Source of the DNA: Podocnemis expansa
Taxonomy: Eukaryota; Chordata; Testudines; Podocnemididae
Assembly: GCA_007922195.1 (NCBI GenBank)
Contig: ML681998.1
Location: 13,996,921 to 14,060,920, forward strand
DNA length: 64,000 bases
Direction: 5' to 3'
This document shows, piece after piece, positions 58,055-64,000 of this stretch. The position numbers and the translations under genes are program-made. Under the pieces are notes generated by a model. That model saw only the letters and a list, made by a program, of their open reading frames with translations, had not been told where the DNA came from and did not search any database. The stretch's first letter is position 1; each line of letters begins with the position of its first letter.

Positions 58055-59672
58055 TTTCCGCCCTCAGCGACAGTAGCGGATCAGCAAGAAACTTGTGCAA
58101 GCGCCTGTCTTCTACCGTGAAATTTAAGATGCCTGGTTTCAAACTGTGCTTAGGATGCTGTAAAGCTTTCCCGCTTGACGATCCACATGATAAAAGTCTT
58201 GCATGCCTAGGTGAGTTGCATCTTGCTGAAAGCTGCCTTATCTGCCAGTCCTTCAAAAGGAGGACTCACAAGGATAGAGAGCTGCGCTTCCGATCCCTTG
58301 CTGGGAGCAACGCGCAGGCCTCTGATGCATCCCGAACCATAAGTGCTCTGCCGGCTCACTGATCAGTCTGGGCACTGGAGCACGGGGACCACTCCTTGGC
58401 GCCGAGTTCGAAGTCTCGATCAACACCCCGGTCAGTATCATCGGGGTGCCAAACACTTAGGTCACTGAACCAGCCTGGCGGTGAACCAAAACTGGCACCA
58501 CCAATGGCACCATCGACGCCGTGGACCCCCGCGATGGTGCAGGCGCAGTCCCCGAACCCGGTTCTGGTACCGCAGAAGAAGCCCAGACCGATGCTGACCG
58601 AGGTACCGGGAACCAAGGAGGCACAGGAAGCGGTACCACCCACCAACCGGGTACTGCCTAGTCTGCCACCAGTACCGCAATCCGGCACTGGGGACTGTGC
58701 CCTGGCCAACCCAGTGCCACCCGCTCTGCCACTGGTACAGCAATCTGGCCCTGAGGACTGCTTCTCGATCTTCTCTCCACACTCCTCCTGGGACCCATCA
58801 GTGCCATGCTCCCAGGCTTCAGGGGCCTGATCCCATGGCTCAGCGTCAACTTCGCCCCCAGCCTCAGTCTACTCCTCTCCTTCACCTAAAATGGTCCCAA
58901 GGGTTGGAGAACATTTAGGGAAACGGTGCCGCAAGCACTCCCCCTTACCTACACCTCGACATAAGAAGAGATCATCGGGACCGTCTGGGCCAGTGGAGCC
59001 TCCCTGTACCGCACTGCAACCTAGTCAAGGCTGTTTTCCTCTGTGCCTCCTGGAGACCGGAGCATCCTTTAACGACTGGTCACACGATTGGCTGGACACG
59101 GTGGCTGACGATACCTTGGTCTCACGGCACCGCTCCTTCCAGTATCCCTTGCAGACCATGGACTCCAATTTCTTGGATGATGAGCCTGATCCAGACTCTA
59201 CACATTGTAGTAGATTGCAGGCTCGCTCTTCCTCCTCGCCCGATGAGTATACCTTTGAGAGAGCAATTGACCGTAACAAGGACTCCTGTGCCCACCAGGA
59301 GCTGCTATGCTGCATGGCAGCAAACCTGAACCTGAAGCTTGGGGTTGTCCAAGAGGAAATTGACCCCCTCTTTGACTTAGGCCATAGGGCCCCACCTGCC
59401 ACGGTGTCTGTCCAGCTTCACAAAGGGGCATACAGCATCATCAAGGCCTGTTGGCAAACTCCATCCTCGATTCCGCCAGCATCAAGGGTTGTGGGCCAGA
59501 AGTACCATGTCCCTCAGGACAAGTTCTCCTTCCTGTTCTAGCACCCCACTCCAGGGTTGTTGTTGTTGATGCTGTGAACCAGAAAGAAAGACAGGGTCAA
59601 CCAGGTTCCACCCCTAAAAATAAGGAGGTAAGAAAACTCGACCTCCTTGGTAGAAAGTTTTACTCTACAGCA

Positions 59673-59923
59673 AGTAGTCGTGTAGGACTTTAAGACTAAC
59701 AGATTTAATTTTCGCATGAGCTTTCTTGGGAGAAAATTCCACTTTGTCAGATGCTTCGAAGATGGGTGAACTTACAGAAGTTTACCCATCTTCGAAGCAT
59801 CTGACGAAGTGGGATTTTCTCCCATGAAAGCTCATGCGAAAAATAAATCTGTTAGTCTTAAAGTCCTACACGACTCCTTGGTTTTTTTGCTGGACTAGAC
59901 TAACACGGCTATCCCTTTGGAAA
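59673..59923. repeat. Foldback PLE-end unit with 14-bp target duplication
   Basis: TTTACTCTACAGCA lies at 59659-59672 and 59924-59937, and the DIRS gag reading is continuous across it, so insertion of exactly 251 bp is clear. The unit is two PLE termini head to head: the left arm (ACTTTAAGACTAACAGATTT, then GCATGAGCTTTCTTGGGAG) and the right arm (TTTCTCCCATGAAAGCTCAT, then CTGTTAGTCTTAAAGTCC) meet near 59780. It can fold into a hairpin of about 100 bp. The right arm carries a hammerhead-like core at 59798-59837. No ORF. Confidence 0.93.
59798..59837 (+). ncRNA. Hammerhead-like core in foldback unit
   Basis: CTGACGA, then a hairpin GTGGGA-TTTTC-TCCCAT, then GAAA, then GC-TCAT-GC: the order of a type I hammerhead with a two-base-pair stem III. 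The following bases are GA instead of the usual UH, so self-cleavage is doubtful for this copy. Confidence 0.5.
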
Positions 59924-60671
59924 TTTACTCTACAGCAGCCTTACAGCTGTGCATAGCAAACCACTCGGCCCTTATGACAAGGTATATCTTTAGCATCTGA
60001 AACATCATGCAAGGCTTCCACAGCATTATCCCGAAAGACCGCCTTAGGGAATTCGACACGATGCTCAAAGAAGGGGAAATGGCATCCGGAGACACTCTGA
60101 TGGCCATCTGGGATGCCGTAGACACGGCTGCTCGTATGATGGCATCGGCTGTGGTAATGCACCACTTGGCCTGGCTCCAGGGCTCAGGCCTACCACTGCA
60201 GCTGCAGCTTATTATTCAGGACCTGTCATTTGAAGGTCCTGACCTCTTCGCCAAGTCCATGGACGCGAAGTTCCATGGCATGAAAGACTTGAGAGCCACG
60301 CTTCAGTCGCTGGGGATTTACACGCCACAACCTAACAGACACTCTCTAACACCCCATCAACTCCTCTAACAGCAACTTCAGCAGTTAAAACGAGATTCAA
60401 CTGCAGAGTCTATTCCAGAGGTCCCGCCAATTTCCCCAGTGCCATCTGAGGGACATGGACAAGGATGAGGTCCGTTCGAGCAAGAGTGAAAAGTCCCATG
60501 CCCCGCAAACGGGTGGGCGTGGGCAGGTCTCCGAATGCATGTCGGGGAAGAAACAACGCTTTTGACGATTACTATATGGGCAGTGAACCCATGACCTGAC
60601 TGGTCCCCAACCACTTACATTGCTTCACACACTACTGGGCCAACATCACATCCAACCAGTGGGTCCTCGAG

Positions 60672-61540
60672 ATGGTTGCAGAGGCGCATTGTATTCAGTT
60701 CCTTTCGATTCCTTGGGACAGGAAGCCGCCCCCTCGTCCAACTTATGGAAGCAGGGAACAATTCCACCTTCCCAAGATCAGATGCCAGAAACTCCTCTTC
60801 CTCGGAGCCATAGAAAAGGTTCCCAAGCGGGAGTGGGGAAAGGGGTTTTACTCCCGATACTTCCTGGTCCTGAAATCCAATGGGGGCCTTCGACCCATGT
60901 TAGATCTCAGAGCCTTAAACAAGCACATAAGAAAAATAATGTTCCACATGGTTTCCCTGTTGCAGATCCTCCCATCTCTGTCTCCTGGGGATTGGTTCAC
61001 GGCCCTCAGTCTAAAAGACGCCTACTTTCATATAGCCATAAGGCCCCGCCACAGGTGGTTCCTAAGATTCAAGGTGGCAAAAGTCCACTACTAGTTCACC
61101 ACCCTCCCCTCCGGGTTTTTCCTGGCCCCCAGGTATTCACAAAGTCCATGGCGCCAGTCATGACATACCTGCGCAGATGGGGCATAAGAATTTATCCCTT
61201 TCTAGACGACTGGTTAATAGTTGGGAAATAGAGTTCCCAAGTAGTGCTCCATGTCGGAGTGGTAGTGAGGCTCTGCGACCATCTGGGCCTCCACATAAAC
61301 CAGGAAGAGTCAAAACTCCACCCATCTCAGAACATAGAGTTCATAGGGGTGCGCCTAGATGCCTGCAAGGGGTCAGCTTTCCTACCCTTCTCCATATTTT
61401 GGTCCATTTGCACCATCATTACGGAGCTGCAAACGTCCCTCGTTACCACGGCCCACCAGTGCCTGCAGCTCCTTGGCCACATGGTAGCTTCCACCTCAGC
61501 CTTCAGCACCCAGACCCAGGCTGTCTACACCTGACGGCCT
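60672..61540 (+). pseudogene. DIRS reverse transcriptase
   Basis: The reading 60672-61094 has KGFYSRYFLVLKSNGGLRP, MLDLRALNKHI, and LSPGDWFTALSLKDAYFHI (motif A). After a frameshift near 61090 the other frame gives the motif C string IRIYPFLDDWLIVGK (61190-61231) and then the thumb region HLGLHINQEESKLHPSQN and EFIGVRLDACKGS (61244-61534). This motif set is that of DIRS/gypsy-like RT. The reading ends near 61534. The RNase H that normally follows is not recognisable, which suggests an internal deletion. Confidence 0.88.
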
Positions 61541-61609
61541 GGATGCTCTGTGGCTCAGCGCGCAGGAGAGACTCTGCTCTGACAGGGTTAAGAAGGTCCT
61601 GGTAGCAGA

Positions 61610-62586
61610 AAACCATCTACCAGGTCAACATACACAGCCAAATGGAAACGATTCTCCATTTGGACGTGGGACAAGGGTATAGACCCCGTATCAGCTCCAA
61701 TACAGCTGATGCTTGACTATTTGCTAGACCTCAGGGAAAAAGGCCTCTCTCCTTTCTCCCTGAGAGTCCATTTGTTGGCAGTCTTAGCTCTCCATAAGAA
61801 TGTGGATGGGCAAGCAGTTTTCTCCCATCCCACTTCAGCCAGATTCCTGAAAGGGGTGGAGAGACTCTTTGCCCAACCCGGTAAAGCCACCCTACCTCGG
61901 GACCTGAATGTCGTGCTCCGGGCAATGACAGAGCCGCCCTATGAACCCTTGGACTCAGCCAGCCTGCTGGTCCTATTTTGGAAAGTGCCCTTCTTAGTGG
62001 CAGTCACATCCACCAGAAGGTTTCGGAGTTAAAAGCCCTCTCCTCGGAACCCCCATATGCGAGGTTCTGCCCAGATCAAGTGGTTTTATGTCACCAACCA
62101 TCCTTCCTCCCTAAGGTGGCCACCCCCTTCCACCTTAACCAGGAAATTTGTCTGCCAGTTTTTTACCCAGACCCCCAGGTTACGCAGAACAAGAGGAGGT
62201 GGCATACATTGGAGATTAGGAGAGTGCTCCTGACTTACCTCGAGCGCACCAGACCATTCCGCAAGACCCCCCAACTATTTTTGGCAGTCGCCAAACGTAA
62301 GAGAGGCCTACCAGTATCCTTGCAATGTATCTCTAAATGGATTGTTAATTGCATTAAAGACTGCTACGGAAGGTCGAACACACCCCTTCCTGAGACTGTT
62401 AGGGCCCACTCCACCAGGGCCCAAGCGTCTTCAGTGGCCTTCCTTGCTAAAGTCCCAATCCAAGAGATCTGCAGGGCTGCTATGTGGTCATTGATACGTA
62501 CATTTACAACGCACTACGCCATCGCCCAGGAGGCTAGAGATGATACTGCTCTGGGCAAAGGTGTACTCAATGTGGGTAGACTGTAA
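61610..62586 (+). pseudogene. DIRS tyrosine recombinase
   Basis: An N-terminal core-binding part (AKWKRFSIWTWDKGID near 61635; LDYLLDLREKGLSPFSLRVH in 61709-62032) is followed after a frameshift near 62030 by the catalytic domain in 61978-62586. Visible catalytic elements: the first Arg in a VSELKAL context, HxxR in RAHSTRAQASS (about 62400), and the candidate nucleophile Tyr in TFTTHYAIAQ (about 62515). All three are present, although split by the frameshift. The enzyme would integrate a circular DNA copy. Confidence 0.9.
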
Positions 62587-62621
62587 CTCCTCCCACCATC
62601 CAGGGGTACAGCTAGCAGTCA

Positions 62622-62714
62622 CCTGTAACTGAATGATGTGAGCAGTGCTCGAAGGAGAATGGTGGGTTACTTACCAGTAACTGTTCTTCGAGATGGGCTG
62701 CTCACATACATTCA
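62622..62714 (+). repeat. DIRS internal complementary region
   Basis: The first half (CTGTAACTGAATGATGTGAG, then CAGTGCTCGAAGGAGAA) is the reverse complement of the left end. The second half (GGTGGGTTACTTACCAGTAA, then GAGATGGGCTGCTCACATAC) is the reverse complement of the right end. It therefore spells the junction of the two element ends, as expected for a template that restores the termini through a circle. Confidence 0.9.
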
Positions 62715-62756
62715 GGCCCCTCCCGCCGTCCTCGCTAACGGAGTTAGCAAAGGTAT

Positions 62757-62960
62757 ATGGGACTGGGAGGGTCAGGGTCATGGCCACCTATATAGCCGCG
62801 GTTGTGGCACAGAGGGGGCGTTGGTCGCGTGCCCTTACCTGACAGGCCAAGGCTGAAGACTTTCTGAGCTACTGTGCGCTGCGGCACGTAGACACCTCTA
62901 ATTGAATGTATGTGAGCAGCCCATCTTGAAGAATGATGGTTACTGGTAAGTAACCCACCG
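62757..62960 (+). repeat. DIRS right inverted terminal repeat
   Basis: Reverse complement partner of 57879-58054 (GGGAGGGTCAGGGTCATGGC, GGCTGAAGACTTTCTGAGCT), extended at its outer end by CTTGAAGAATGATGGTTACT and GGTAAGTAACCCACC. Confidence 0.9.
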
Positions 62961-63194
62961 TTCCTTGCCTCTCTTGCCAAACGCACACATTATAGTCCCT
63001 TCACTGGACTTTTCCTCATTTCCGGAGCTCTCTCCAGTACTACTTGCATCTCAGTTTTTACTTCCCTCATTCCTCTCTTTCATTCTTACATTCTCCACAC
63101 TAAACCTTCTGGGTGGTTTTCCCACTCATAACACTGTGCTGCTTTTAAGGTTAACCCATACAATTGCAACTGCTTCTTCTTCTTCGAGTGTTGC
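62961..63194. other. Pyrimidine-rich flank of the DIRS
   Basis: Probably the continuation of the L2-like sequence on the other side of the DIRS. At 63172-63194 TTCTTCTTCGAGTGTTGCTG resembles the DIRS outer end. Confidence 0.4.
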
Positions 63195-64000
63195 TGTCAA
63201 GGCTGTTTCCCCACTCTGGCACTCTGAGTGCAGAAGGTGGGGGCCCGCAACAGGCCAGAAAAGCCACTGGCCTTAAAGCCTGGTCTTAAAACCCTCCAAG
63301 GCCTCCAGTTCCTGGCCTTGGAGTGGTATCGCTGCCACCACCCAAATGCAAAAAAAAAAAAAACCTCTTGAAACCCAGGAAGGTGCACTTGGGAATTCCT
63401 TCCTGTGTGGTATCCTCAATCACTTTTATTCCTCCCTCAGGAAAGTGACTGAACTCCAGCTACAATATGAGCTGGAACTGGAACAAGGTTCTCTCTAGTA
63501 GCTGCCTGTGCAGTCTAAGGCACATGCACACAAACCTCTTGCCCTTCCAGGACACAGAACCAGAACTTACTTAAAAGCTAAAATCTTTAATCAAAAAGAA
63601 CAGATAAAAAAACACAGAGAGTTGCTTCTTTGGGAATTAACTTAGGTAGTTACAGGGTAGTGGGAGGGGGTACATGTGCTCAGCACAGAGAAATCCAAAA
63701 ACAAGCCAAAAGCAAAGAAAATACCCTGACTGCGTCTAAGTAAACATTCCCTGTTCTACCCACGCCTGGTCAGTAACAAATTTAACTTATCTTTGGTAAG
63801 GATGTTGCTGGATTCTTCCTCAGGCCCCTCTGGCCTCCTCCTGATCCTTCCAGGAGCTCTGCTGCATCCAAACAGGTACAGGCCAGGCTGCTGTTCCAAT
63901 TCAAAAAGCTGTGCTTCACTCCTATTGGCTGTCCTGGGACTCACTGACCAGATAGTTAACCCCTTCCTCCGCAAGGGTTACTACAGTTGCTCAGATTCAT
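63195..64000. mobile_element. LTR-like sequence, cut by the window end
   Basis: It starts TGTCAAGGCTGTTTCCCCAC and continues with CTCTGAGTGCAGAAGGTGGG, a 5' pattern I associate with LTRs of sauropsid retroelements. An A-run is at 63351-63363 and the sequence near 63955 reads GTTAACCCCTTCCTCCGC. No second copy, primer-binding site or pol gene is inside the window, so superfamily and orientation stay open. Confidence 0.45.

Larger units (their letters stand above)
58006..60369 (+). pseudogene. DIRS gag-like ORF
   Basis: Frame-1 readings at 58006-58362, 58396-58830 and 58891-59541 are separated only by stops, followed by frame changes and 60007-60369. The first contains a Cys-rich block (LCLGCCKAFPLDDPHDK, then CLGELHLAESCLICQSF) typical of the start of DIRS gag proteins. 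The last third (KLDLLGRKFYSTA just before the insertion, then ALQLCIANHSALMTRY after it) is split by the foldback unit at 59673-59923. Intact, it would form the nucleoprotein particle. No catalytic residues are expected. Confidence 0.8.
57879..62960 (+). mobile_element. DIRS-like tyrosine-recombinase retroelement, structurally complete
   Basis: Order on the + strand: left inverted terminal repeat (57879-58054), gag-like region (58006-60369), reverse transcriptase (60672-61540), tyrosine recombinase (61610-62586), internal complementary region (62622-62714), right inverted terminal repeat (62757-62960). This is the DIRS layout, in which a circular intermediate is integrated by the recombinase without target duplication. 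ORFs carry stops and frameshifts and a PLE foldback unit is inserted at 59673. An RNase H domain is not visible between RT and recombinase. It is dead as it stands but has both ends. Confidence 0.93.

Noticed and set aside
58006..62586. Host gene with zinc-knuckle and recombinase domains
   Set aside because: The inverted terminal repeats, complementary region and RT identify a DIRS element, and frames are broken.

Overview
This is a vertebrate nuclear intron landscape, not a prokaryotic or viral gene cluster. The mix of many CR1 LINEs, Penelope-like elements (PLEs) encoding GIY-YIG nucleases, DIRS tyrosine-recombinase retroelements, hAT-type and TA-flanked miniature DNA transposons and a MIR-like SINE points to a non-avian sauropsid. 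A turtle is most likely; that is inference from repeat content alone.

The only host coding sequence I can support is one 112-bp internal exon on the + strand (41233-41344). It has AG and GT splice signals and encodes the metal-binding core of an M28 peptidase that I recognise as carboxypeptidase Q (CPQ). Everything else reads as intronic sequence of that gene, heavily colonised by transposable elements. No RNA polymerase III genes, CRISPR arrays, intact operons or complete host ORFs were seen.

Layout. 0-5 kb: PLE ends, a hAT-like unit, a palindrome-rich TA-flanked MITE and a decayed Harbinger-like transposase. 5.3-10 kb: an old minus-strand CR1 with ORF1 esterase and ORF2 endonuclease remnants, split by a hAT, a younger CR1 and a G-rich insert. 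10.3-12.9 kb: two older minus-strand CR1 pieces holding two MITEs and a hAT MITE. 15.9-16.5 kb: another MITE. 18.1-19.8 kb: a plus-strand CR1 split by a hAT. 20.6-23.2 kb: the best-preserved PLE (minus). 25.5-29.1 kb: stacked CR1 fragments with two hATs, one very GC-rich. 31.5-34.1 kb: the youngest-looking CR1 (plus). 37.6-38.4 kb: a hAT. 40.5-42.3 kb: the CPQ exon, flanked by MITEs and a PLE foldback unit. 42.5-50.4 kb: three more PLE copies, an LTR-like unit with a TATA box and minisatellite, a truncated DIRS and a hAT. 55.3-57.2 kb: GC-rich hATs. 57.9-63.0 kb: a structurally complete DIRS-like element in L2-like sequence, itself hit by a PLE foldback unit with a 14-bp target duplication. 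63.2-64 kb: an LTR-like sequence running off the window.

The most interesting structures are: (1) short foldback PLE-end units (about 200-250 bp, arms in inverted orientation, target duplications of 7-14 bp) carrying hammerhead-ribozyme-like cores; (2) a DIRS element whose terminal inverted repeats and internal complementary region can be read directly; and (3) a set of six TA-flanked MITEs sharing a TATGTCTACAC-type terminus, four of them with arrays of short self-complementary palindromes. All autonomous ORFs seen are broken by stops or frameshifts.
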